Both the position numbers and the translations under genes were made by a program. This document shows, piece by piece, positions 13,513-22,400 of a DNA stretch of 25,089 bases. The DNA is taken from positions 1-25,089 of the forward strand of contig DFOK01000042.1 in the NCBI GenBank assembly GCA_002376715.1, read 5' to 3'. The notes beneath the pieces were generated by a model. That model was not told the DNA's origin. It searched no databases and saw only the letters and a program-made list of their open reading frames with translations. Within the stretch, counting starts at the first letter, position 1. Each line of letters begins with the position of its first letter. The stretch comes from Bacteroidales bacterium UBA3543 (GTDB lineage: Bacteria; Bacteroidota; Bacteroidia; Bacteroidales; UBA932).

Positions 13513-14925
13513 ATGACAGACTACTTTGAGTTGTTTAACATAACCAAGGAACAATTGATTCTGCTTATGGAAGAGGCTCTCTCTTCCGGGGGCGAGTATG
13601 CCGACATTTTTTGTGAATACAGCACGCAGGAAGTGCTCGCTCTACGTGACGGTGAGGTCAATGCCATTCGCAACGACATAGATTTTGGAGCCGGCATCAG
13701 AGTCATACGCAATGGTCGTACAGGTTATGCATATTCAGAAAGCACGGATATAAGGCATCTGCAAGCAGCTGCAAGAGCTGCCGCCCGTATTGCGGAGAGT
13801 CCGGCCGGCGATAGAAAAAATATCCCATTTACCCCTCTGAAATTAGCCAACTATTATTCCCTTACCCATTCATCAGCCGATGTTGACGTTTTCTCAAAAA
13901 AGGGGTATCTTAAGGAGATCCACACAAGACTCTCCGAAGCAGATAGCAGGATAGTACAGATTATCGGACAAAGTTCCTCTTCTCTGAGTAAAATAATGTT
14001 CTTCAACTCCCTGGGGGAATTTTACTGCGATGAAAGGCCACTCTCTTCAGTAGCATTCACGGCAGTATTCAGCCGGGGTGGAGTTACCGATAATTACACT
14101 AGTTCGAAAAGTTTCAGGATGGGAAATGAAATGTTCACCCCCACCCTTGCAGACGAGATTGTTAATGAAATTCTCGAAGCTATTCCAACTGTACTGGAAG
14201 CGGTGCGTCCTCAAGGTGGTGAAATGATGGTGGTAATGGGAGCCGGTGGCTCCGGAATTCTGCTCCACGAAGCTATAGGGCATGCATTCGAGGCAGATTT
14301 CAACCGTAAAGGAATCTCCATATTTTCCGACAAGATGGGCAAAAAAATCTGCAGCGAATCTATAAGTATAGCAGACGATGCCACCATTCCCGCCAACAGG
14401 GGTTCTCTTAATGTGGATGATGAAGGAGTACCCGGACAGAAGACTATGCTGATTAAAGAAGGGGTACTTACCTCTTATCTACACGACCGCATTAGCGCCA
14501 AGCACTACAAAGTAGCTCCTACCGGCAATGGACGCAGAGAGTCATTCAGGTTTGAACCTCTCCCAAGGATGCGTGCCACCTATATGGAAAACGGCTCCGC
14601 CACCTCCGAGGATATTATCTCCGGCGTACGAAAAGGCATCTATGTAGACAAATTCCGGAACGGTCAGGTAAAGATCGGAGCGGGAGACTTCACATTTTTC
14701 GTCAAGAGCGGACGTATGATTGAGAACGGACGCCTCACCCGCCCTATCAAGGATATCAATATAATAGGTAACGGTCCCAGAGCACTTGCAGATATTCTGG
14801 AAGTAGCATCAGACGGAAAAATGGAAGATGGTACCTGGACCTGCGGTAAGGGTCAACAATGTCCCGTCTCGTGCGGTATGCCCACGGTACTTGTAAAATC
14901 ATTAACGGTAGGAGGAAACAACTGA
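13513..14925 (+). CDS. tldD: Metalloprotease TldD
   Basis: The catalytic subunit of the TldD/TldE protease, which in characterised systems degrades unfolded peptides and matures microcins and some modified peptides. The 470-residue protein carries the zinc motif HEAIGH (252-257) followed by FEADF, and conserved C-terminal segments (GQVKIGAGDFTFFVKSG, GNGPRALADILEVASDG, GQQCPVSCGMP). I chose ATG at 13513; a frame extension to TTG 13507 would start in the terminator T-tract. ATG at 13567 is possible but would remove part of the first helix. The stop TGA overlaps the ATG of tldE (TGATG), so the two subunits are translationally coupled. The promoter is unclear because a terminator precedes the start codon. 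Confidence 0.95.
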   Translation: MTDYFELFNITKEQLILLMEEALSSGGEYADIFCEYSTQEVLALRDGEVNAIRNDIDFGAGIRVIRNGRTGYAYSESTDIRHLQAAARAAARIAESPAGDRKNIPFTPLKLANYYSLTHSSADVDVFSKKGYLKEIHTRLSEADSRIVQIIGQSSSSLSKIMFFNSLGEFYCDERPLSSVAFTAVFSRGGVTDNYTSSKSFRMGNEMFTPTLADEIVNEILEAIPTVLEAVRPQGGEMMVVMGAGGSGILLHEAIGHAFEADFNRKGISIFSDKMGKKICSESISIADDATIPANRGSLNVDDEGVPGQKTMLIKEGVLTSYLHDRISAKHYKVAPTGNGRRESFRFEPLPRMRATYMENGSATSEDIISGVRKGIYVDKFRNGQVKIGAGDFTFFVKSGRMIENGRLTRPIKDINIIGNGPRALADILEVASDGKMEDGTWTCGKGQQCPVSCGMPTVLVKSLTVGGNN

Positions 14926-16244
14926 TGAGAGATATCACTTTGAAAGCGCTCCAGATGGCGCTGGATGCAGGTGCATCGGATGCACGGGTGGTTTTCGAGA
15001 AGGGAAACGGCGATATGGTCACAATCCTCAACGGAGAGATAGACCGACTATATCAAGCTGCCAGTTCCGCTCTCAATTTCCATATTTTTGCCGAGGGCAG
15101 GTATGGCTCATTTTCCACCAATCTGATTGATGACGCAACGCTGAGGAAGTTTACCGCAGATGCGGTCAAGGCCACGCTCCTGATGACCCCTGATGAGTGC
15201 AGATCTCTGCCCGACAGAGAAATTTGCTATAAAGGTGATGGACCCGACCTCCGGCAATATGACCCTTCTATTGAGACACGTCCCTCTTCCGGAGGCGTTA
15301 CTATAGCACACGAAGTAGCGGCCGAAATGCTCTCAGATGAGAGGGTTATTTCAGCGGAGAGCGAGTATGGCGACTTTGTGGAGGAGTACTTCATCGCAGA
15401 CAGTCTGGGATTTGAGGGATATCAGCGCAGATCCGGCTTTTCAATAGGTGCTACCTGTTCAGTCGCCGGTAAAGGTGACGAAAAGCCCGAGAGAAATTGG
15501 TATGAGGATGAGGTTTTCTTTGCCAATCTCCGGTATCGTGGATGTGGCACAAAAGCTCTGAAAATGGCAATTGAGAGCATTGGTCCGCTTAAAATGCCTT
15601 CCGGCTCATATAATATGGTCGTGGACAAGACCATCGCTGCAAATCTGGTCATACCTCTCACCGAAGCCCTCAAGGGCAATGCCCTCCATACACGCAATTC
15701 ATTTCTGATGGATAAACTCGGGGAGAAGGTTTTTGGAGAAAATATTTTCCTGAGAGATATGCCACATACTATCGGCAATGCATACTCACGTCTCTTCAAT
15801 ATTGAAGGCATAGCGACTAAAGAACGTGATATCATTTCAGGCGGTACTATTTGTAATTATTTCATTGACAACTATTACAGCCGCAAATTGGCACTTGATG
15901 TTACTATCGGTAACCCTTCGGTTGTAATGATGCCGAAAAGCGAGCTTTTGTCAAATAATAAATTATCTTTGTCCGATATTTTGATGAGAGCGGGCAGAGG
16001 TATTTATGTCACGCAGTTTAACGGAGGTAACTGTAATGCTGCAACCGGGGATTTTTCCTATGGCATAGAGGGATTTCTGTTCGACAATGGAGAAATAGTC
16101 CATCCGGTAAATGAAATGTTGATATCCGGCAACCTGGTCACCCTGTGGAACAATCTCATAGCCGTTGCTGATGACCGGCTTGAGAGCCGTAAATGGCAAA
16201 TACCTTCACTCTGCTTCTCAAACGTAAATTTTAACGGACTCTGA
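14925..16244 (+). CDS. pmbA: TldE/PmbA, non-catalytic partner of TldD
   Basis: The 439-residue partner that forms the heterodimeric TldD/TldE protease. Its fold follows TldD (N-terminal MRDITLKALQMALDAGASDARV, C-terminal GIYVTQFNGGNCNAATGDFSYGIEGFLFDNGE) but the HExxxH zinc motif is missing, as expected for TldE. ATG at 14925 overlaps the tldD stop by one base; the frame open upstream to 14859 lies inside tldD. Its own stop TGA overlaps the nhaC start in the same TGATG fashion. Length is normal for the family. Confidence 0.93.
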   Translation: MRDITLKALQMALDAGASDARVVFEKGNGDMVTILNGEIDRLYQAASSALNFHIFAEGRYGSFSTNLIDDATLRKFTADAVKATLLMTPDECRSLPDREICYKGDGPDLRQYDPSIETRPSSGGVTIAHEVAAEMLSDERVISAESEYGDFVEEYFIADSLGFEGYQRRSGFSIGATCSVAGKGDEKPERNWYEDEVFFANLRYRGCGTKALKMAIESIGPLKMPSGSYNMVVDKTIAANLVIPLTEALKGNALHTRNSFLMDKLGEKVFGENIFLRDMPHTIGNAYSRLFNIEGIATKERDIISGGTICNYFIDNYYSRKLALDVTIGNPSVVMMPKSELLSNNKLSLSDILMRAGRGIYVTQFNGGNCNAATGDFSYGIEGFLFDNGEIVHPVNEMLISGNLVTLWNNLIAVADDRLESRKWQIPSLCFSNVNFNGL

Positions 16245-17716
16245 TGAAAAAAGAGAAAAAAGAGAAAAAACCCGGCCTTCTTCTGTCACTCGTTCCGGTG
16301 GTGATACTTGTGGCAATACTGGCTGTTGGAGTAGCTATTTTCGGCGAAGATGTTACAAGTGGACCCTCGCAAATTGCGCTTGTAACTGCCGCAATAGTTG
16401 CCTGTCTTATCGGAATGCTCTACCTAAAAGTACCCTGGGAGCGTTTTGCGGATGCTATGGGTGAAAATATGAGCAAAACGAGTGAAGCTATTTTCATACT
16501 GCTGATGATCGGAGCGCTGACCTCCACCTGGATGCTTTCAGGTGTAGTTCCCACGATGATCTATTATGGCCTTAAACTTATTCACCCCTCTATATTTTTA
16601 TTGGTAACATTTGTGCTCTGCTCCATTATATCCATCCTGGCGGGCAGTTCATGGACTACTGTAGGCACAATAGGAGTAGCCATGCTCAATGCGGGACAGA
16701 TTATAGGTTTACCTACCGGCTGGCTTGCAGGTGCCATTATCTCCGGTGCATATTTGGGTGACAAGATTTCCCCTCTTTCAGACACCACGAACCTCTCTGC
16801 ATCCGTTGCCGGAGTAGACCTTTACAAACACGTCAAATACAATCTGATCACCACCATACCTGCAGCAATCATCTGTCTGATAATTTATACTGTTGCCGGA
16901 ATCTTAATCCCGACCTCATCCAATGTGGAGGTGGGTGCCCAACTTGCGGCCCTTCAGGGCACGTTTAATATATCCGGATGGCTCCTGTTAATTCCGGTTG
17001 TGACTATTTTTCTGATTTACAAGAAAGTGCCTGCAGTACTCACACTCTTTATATCGGCCTTTGTAGGTGCGCTTGTAGCATTTTGGGCACAACCCCAGAT
17101 AATAGATCAGATTATTACAGGGTTGGGCAGTTTTAAGGAGTTCTGCTTCACCATACTTAAGATGATGTCCAGCGAGATTTCAATTGAGACCGGAGACCCG
17201 CTGATAACCTCTTTGGCCTCAACAAACGGTATGGGTGGCATGGTCAATACAGTCTGGATTATTATCTGTGTAATAATGCTCGGTGGCGCCCTTTCCGCAA
17301 GCGGCATGATTCAGGCGATTACCGAGAGTATGCTTCGTTTTATGCGTAGCTTGGTGAGTATGATAACCTCCACCGTTTTTACCTGCATCTTCTGCAATAT
17401 CATACTTGCAGACCAGTATATGGCTATCTTGCTTCCGGGTAAGATGTTTAGTGACGTTTACAGGAAGAAGGGCTATGCCCCTGAACTTTTGAGCCGCACA
17501 TTGCAGGATTCGGCAACTGTCAGTTCTGTTATGGTACCCTGGAACACCTGTGCAGTTGCACAAGCCGGCGTGCTCGGGGTTGCCTGCATGACATGGTTCC
17601 CCTACGCATTCTTCTGCTTTATTACACCTCCGATAGCTATTATCATGGCGGCGGCTAACTATAAAATCCGCCGTCTCCCTGTTGAGAATGTAGAACCTGC
17701 AACAGCAGAAGCATAA
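16244..17716 (+). CDS. nhaC: NhaC-family Na+/H+ antiporter
   Basis: A 490-residue inner-membrane transporter of the NhaC family, predicted to exchange sodium for protons. The lysine-rich N-terminus (MKKEKKEKKP) precedes about a dozen hydrophobic segments. The family signature GDKISPLSDTTNL lies at 172-184, with AGSSWTTVGT before it and SATVSSVMVPWNTCAVAQAG near the end, where the conserved polar residues of the second half cluster. The ATG overlaps the tldE stop (TGATG at 16242-16246), an unusual coupling of a transporter to a protease pair. Exchange of organic substrates such as malate/lactate, as in the related MleN, cannot be excluded. Confidence 0.92.
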   Translation: MKKEKKEKKPGLLLSLVPVVILVAILAVGVAIFGEDVTSGPSQIALVTAAIVACLIGMLYLKVPWERFADAMGENMSKTSEAIFILLMIGALTSTWMLSGVVPTMIYYGLKLIHPSIFLLVTFVLCSIISILAGSSWTTVGTIGVAMLNAGQIIGLPTGWLAGAIISGAYLGDKISPLSDTTNLSASVAGVDLYKHVKYNLITTIPAAIICLIIYTVAGILIPTSSNVEVGAQLAALQGTFNISGWLLLIPVVTIFLIYKKVPAVLTLFISAFVGALVAFWAQPQIIDQIITGLGSFKEFCFTILKMMSSEISIETGDPLITSLASTNGMGGMVNTVWIIICVIMLGGALSASGMIQAITESMLRFMRSLVSMITSTVFTCIFCNIILADQYMAILLPGKMFSDVYRKKGYAPELLSRTLQDSATVSSVMVPWNTCAVAQAGVLGVACMTWFPYAFFCFITPPIAIIMAAANYKIRRLPVENVEPATAEA

Positions 17717-17755
17717 CATAATTGGACAATAATAATAACTGAAATTCACTATAAA

Positions 17756-18283
17756 ATGAAAATTGAAGACAACAAAGTAGTATCTCTGATCTACAATCTG
17801 GAAGTAAATGGTGAGACCAAAGACTCTTGCGACAAAGACAATCCACTTGAATTCATAATGGGTATGGGCTATCTGCTCCCTAAATTTGAGGAAAATCTCC
17901 TCGGCAAGGGTGTAGGCGACAAATTTGACTTTGTCCTTTCAGCTGCCGAAGGTTATGGCGAACTCAACCCCCAAGCCATCGTTGACCTTCCCAAAAGCAT
18001 ATTCGAAGTAGATGGTGTACTCCAGGAAGAACTTCTTGTTCCGGGCAATTATATTCCCATGATGAATCAGATGGGTGGGGTAATCCCCGGTAAAGTTGTG
18101 GAAGTGAGCGAGGAAAGCGTCAAAATGGACTTCAACCACGAACTGGCGGGACAATCACTCCATTTCACAGGAGAGATTACTGCAGTTAGGGAAGCTACCG
18201 AAGAGGAGCTTACCAACGGACTTCACGGTGAGAGAGCGATGCATAACTGCGAAGGCAACTGCTCCTCTTGCGGAGGCTGCTAA
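17756..18283 (+). CDS. slyD: SlyD-like FKBP peptidyl-prolyl isomerase
   Basis: A 175-residue cytosolic prolyl isomerase and chaperone of the SlyD type. The FKBP part begins with VSLIYNLEVNGETKD, contains the PLEFIMGMGYLLPKFEENLLG segment split around the insert-in-flap domain, and includes the GYGELNP motif. The C-terminus has a cysteine cluster (CEGNCSSCGGC) suited to metal binding, as in SlyD proteins involved in nickel handling. Histidines are few compared with the E. coli tail. The gene follows nhaC by 39 bases without a clear promoter. Its TAA stop overlaps the antisense TAG stop of tsaD by four bases. Confidence 0.93.
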   Translation: MKIEDNKVVSLIYNLEVNGETKDSCDKDNPLEFIMGMGYLLPKFEENLLGKGVGDKFDFVLSAAEGYGELNPQAIVDLPKSIFEVDGVLQEELLVPGNYIPMMNQMGGVIPGKVVEVSEESVKMDFNHELAGQSLHFTGEITAVREATEEELTNGLHGERAMHNCEGNCSSCGGC

Positions 18284-19308
18284 TATTGGATGTAATCCGC
18301 AGCACGTGATATAGGCGCTACATCTATTGGCGCAAAAAGTCCTTTTCTGTAACGATAGAGTCCGGCTATGCCTATCATTGCTGCATTGTCGGTAGTAAAT
18401 CTGAATTCGGGCAGGAATACATTCCAGCCCCGTTTTTCTCCTTCAAAAGTGACACGCTCTCTGAGATACGAGTTGGCTGAAACTCCGCCACCGAGGGCAA
18501 TCTCCTTTATTCCGGTCTGTTTTGATGCAAGGATGAGTTTCTTAAGGAGAATATCTATCAGATCTTTCTGGTAAGAGGCGCAGATATCCTTCTTGTTCTC
18601 TTCGAGAAAAGCGGGGTTCTCATCAATATTATCCCTGAGAAAATAGAGGAGCGATGTTTTTATGCCACTGAAACTGTAATCCAGACCGGCAATGTTGGGC
18701 TTTGCAAAACGAAATGCAGAAGCATTTCCCTCTTTTGCAAGTCGGTCGATAATCGGACCGCCCGGATATCCGAGTCCAAGCAATTTTGCACATTTATCAA
18801 ATGCCTCTCCGACAGCATCGTCTATAGTGTGACCGAGTATTTCAAAATCGAGATAATCATTGACTTTGACGATCTGTGTATGTCCTCCTGAAACAAGCAG
18901 TGAAAGAAAAGGAAACTTAGGTTCCCGATGTTCTCTACCCTCAATCCTGATAAAATGAGAAAGTATGTGACCTTGAAGGTGGTTTACCTCTATCAAAGGC
19001 TTATCGATGGCGATGGCAAGTCCTTTGGCAAAGGAAGTGCCCACTAAAAGCGATCCGAGAAGACCGGGGCCACGGGTAAATGCTATGGCATCCAACTCTT
19101 TTACGGAGACACCGGCCTGTTCCAAAGCCTGTGAGACTACCGGAAGAATATTCTGTTGGTGCGCGCGGGAAGCAAGTTCAGGGACTACACCGCCATACTT
19201 CTTATGAACCTCCTGAGAGGCCATGACATTGGATAACAGATATTCCTCCCTAAGCACTGCTGCTGAAGTATCATCACAAGAGGATTCTATCGCAAGGATT
19301 GTCACCAT
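18280..19308 (-). CDS. tsaD: tRNA N6-threonylcarbamoyladenosine transferase TsaD
   Basis: The 342-residue catalytic subunit of the t6A synthesis complex, which transfers the threonylcarbamoyl group to A37 of ANN-decoding tRNAs, acting with TsaB and TsaE. MVTILAIESSCDDTSAAVL is the diagnostic N-terminus. Metal-binding His110 and His114 lie in EVNHLQGH. VSGGHTQIV, DDAVGEAFDKCAKLLGLGYPGG and GGGVSANSYLRE form the ASKHA nucleotide site. ATG at 19308 has a good -7 element about 30 bases upstream. It is divergent from the TamB-like gene and meets slyD tail to tail. Confidence 0.98.
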   Translation of the reverse strand: MVTILAIESSCDDTSAAVLREEYLLSNVMASQEVHKKYGGVVPELASRAHQQNILPVVSQALEQAGVSVKELDAIAFTRGPGLLGSLLVGTSFAKGLAIAIDKPLIEVNHLQGHILSHFIRIEGREHREPKFPFLSLLVSGGHTQIVKVNDYLDFEILGHTIDDAVGEAFDKCAKLLGLGYPGGPIIDRLAKEGNASAFRFAKPNIAGLDYSFSGIKTSLLYFLRDNIDENPAFLEENKKDICASYQKDLIDILLKKLILASKQTGIKEIALGGGVSANSYLRERVTFEGEKRGWNVFLPEFRFTTDNAAMIGIAGLYRYRKGLFAPIDVAPISRAADYIQY

Positions 19309-19328
19309 ATCGTCAATTTGGATTGAAA

Positions 19329-19363
19329 TTTGTACGCAAAATTAGTAAAAATTAGTACTTTTG
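19329..19363 (+). promoter_or_regulatory. Candidate promoter of the TamB-like gene
   Basis: TTTG at 19329-19332 and TACTTTTG at 19356-19363, with a 23-base gap. Initiation near 19370 leaves at most about 50 bases before the first usable GTG at 19419. Confidence 0.5.
19337..19344 (-). promoter_or_regulatory. Candidate -7 element of the tsaD promoter
   Basis: The minus strand reads TAATTTTG, an exact TAnnTTTG match, 28 bases before the tsaD ATG. It lies between the two elements of the opposing promoter for the TamB-like gene. Confidence 0.55.
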
Positions 19364-19418
19364 TTTGATATACTGAAAATTAAAGCACATCAAGACCTGG
19401 AAAAAAATAGTCCTTGCG

Positions 19419-22400
19419 GTGGTCATTCTCACGGCACTTATCCCGACCACCCTCTATATTGCAATACAAATGCCTGCATTCCAGACATTTGTAGGCAATA
19501 AGGTTTCTTCTGCGCTTTCCGAAAAAATAAATGGCAACATATCCGTTGGCAAAATCTCATATGCCCTTTTCAACCGTTTGATTGTCAAGAATGTTTTGAT
19601 TACCGGCCCTGCAGGCGACACTCTTCTCTATGCGAATAAAATTTCCATCAATCTACAGACGCGAAGTTTTATTTCAGGTGAAATGAAGGCAGGTAAGGTC
19701 GTTATAGATGGAGGTGAATTCAACATCTTCAAAATAACTCCCGAAGAGAGCAATCTAGCTCTACTTTTGAAAAAAAATGAAGCACAGCATGGGGAAGAAT
19801 TATCGGAAGCAACGGAAGAGGAGCCTGACAAGAGACCGGAAGCGTGGCCTAAATCGGTCAACATTGACAAAATCGAGATACGAGACTTCACATTCAGAGC
19901 ACTTGATACATTCGACATCACCACCTATGCCGACCCCAGAACCATTGACTGGAGCAACATAGTTCTAAATGAGATAAATCTCTCCGCACGTAATCTCCAT
20001 ATAGAAGAAGATGTGACGATAGAGCTGGACAATCTCTCCTTCAAAGAGGGCAACGGACTAAATATAAAGACCTTTAGCGGAAATATACGTCTCGGCGACG
20101 TAGTGGAATACAACGGACTTGATACAATTACCCGAAAGGAGATCTATATCGACGACATGATCTATGATGACGGGTATTCCAAACTTTTGACAGAGTATTA
20201 CTCAATGAGATTTGACGATTTCAGTGACTTTTCGGATTATGTGAGAAAGGTTTATATGGGCCTTGATCTCAAAGAGGGGTCATTTCTGGATTTCCAATCC
20301 CTGAGAAGTTACACAGATGCTCTTTCATATTTTACTTTAAAATTCTATCTGTCCGGTGAAACTAAAGGCACTGTAAGCAATTTGATTACACGTTCGTTGA
20401 AAGTACAATCCAAAACAAAACAAACTTTACTTGATTTCTCAGCTCACCTCTCCGGGCTGCCTAAAGCCGGCGAGACAATGGCCAGTTTTGATATTAAGAG
20501 ATGCTACACCACTACCGCCGATATAGCCGATATAGTGGAGTCTGTGACCGACACCCCTATTGACAAAAAAGCAATCAGCTCTTTCGCAAAAGGTGAAAGG
20601 ATCCATTTTGACGGAAGCCTGAACGGCTTCTTCGAAGACTTTGTGGCATTCGGTGAACTCGGATCCGAGGATCTGGGAAATTTCAAGGTTGACATCATAT
20701 GCCGCAATGAAAGAGGAGCCGGATATGAACTTATCGGATTTATTAAGAGCAGGGCATTCGACCTCGGGCGTCTTATGGACAACTCCCTTTTGGGTGATTT
20801 TACCTGCGATGCCACGGTTTCAGCAGTATTAGGGAAGGAATCAAGCATTGATATCGAGAATATAAGTATCAGCGAACTCGGATTCAACCATTACAACTAC
20901 AGCAATATACTGGCAACGGGAAGACTCGCCAATAATGAGTTTGACGGACGCGTCATATGCAGCGACCCCAATCTTAACTTTATGTTTCATGGTGTCTTCG
21001 CCCTTGCAGGCAAGAGCAGTAATTCTCTGTACAAATTTAATCTGGCACTGGGTCATGCAGACCTTCACGCACTCAATTTCGACAAGAGGGAAATTTCCAG
21101 AATCAAACTCCTTGCCGATGCCGACTTCACCAAAACCAAATCCGGAGATTTATTCGGAGATATCCTTATCAAGAATTTCATATGCTCTCTGGGGAATGAC
21201 AACTATGATGTAGGCAACATCAACCTGCGCTCAACTTCATACAAGAACGACTATAAACTACAGCTCAAATCCTCGTTTGCCAGAGCCGATTACGCAGGCA
21301 CTGCCCCGATCTCCTCATTTGTATCAGACCTGCTTAAACTGACGGCCGAGCATCATTTAAGCCACTTATTTGAGACGAATGAGAAGGCAGAGGGACTTCC
21401 CGACATAAATGAAAATTACAGCTTCAATCTGCAGACTTTTGATATGAGACCGGTCTGCAGTTTTCTAATGCCCGGCCTCTACGTGGAAGATCGTACCAAC
21501 ATAAATGTCAGGATGACAAGTGACGACAAGCTGAAAATCAATATAAATTCCCCTCTGCTGGCCTACAAACACAATTTCATAAGAGATCTTGACCTGACTG
21601 TAGATAACCGTGACGGCATGATCACCACCATCGTCAGATCCGGAATGCTGCAATCCGGCAACGTCAAAGGTTATGATGCAATCATAAAAGCTCTGGTAAA
21701 AGATAACGCCATAGGACTTAATCTCGGATTTAACAACGGAGAAGAGGCGGCCACATACGCTGACCTCAATGCCAGAGTATCATTCCCTGAGCCAAAGGAG
21801 AATGGATTGAATATTATTGCCGACTTTTATCCATCCAATATCGTCATTAATGGAGAAAACTGGACCCTAAACCCCTCTTCAATAGGCTACAGAGAAAAAG
21901 ATATATCGGTAGCCGGCTTCGGACTCTCCAATGGAGATCAGACTATCCGTTTTGACGGACGACTCTCGGCAAGTCCCGAAGACACACTTCTGGTAACATT
22001 GAACCGTTTTGATGCATCCGTGGCCAATCCCCTTCTCGATATACCGCTTGACATAAAGGGATTTCTGACCGGTAAGGCCGAGTTTTTCGGCCTCTTTTCC
22101 GACAACAAGGGCATATTGCTTAATATTGATGGAGAAAAAATGTCAATCGCCGGAGATCAAATCGGGGACCTTGGTATCCACACCAAATGGAATGAAACCG
22201 CCAAATCTTTTGATTTTCTGGTCAACAACACAAAAAATGAACTCACACCCCTACATCTTGCAGGATCTTATTATCCAAACAAAAAGAGCGTAGATGGAAA
22301 CATGTCATTGGACAAATTCTCCCTTGTATGTCTAAACCTTGTAGTAGAAGGGCTGCTATCCGATATCCGCGGAAACATTTCTGCAGATATTGACATATCA

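Noticed and set aside
17219..17749. 176-residue open frame on the minus strand, rich in Cys and His
   Set aside because: It is antisense to nhaC; the Cys/His richness mirrors the hydrophobic codons of the transporter.
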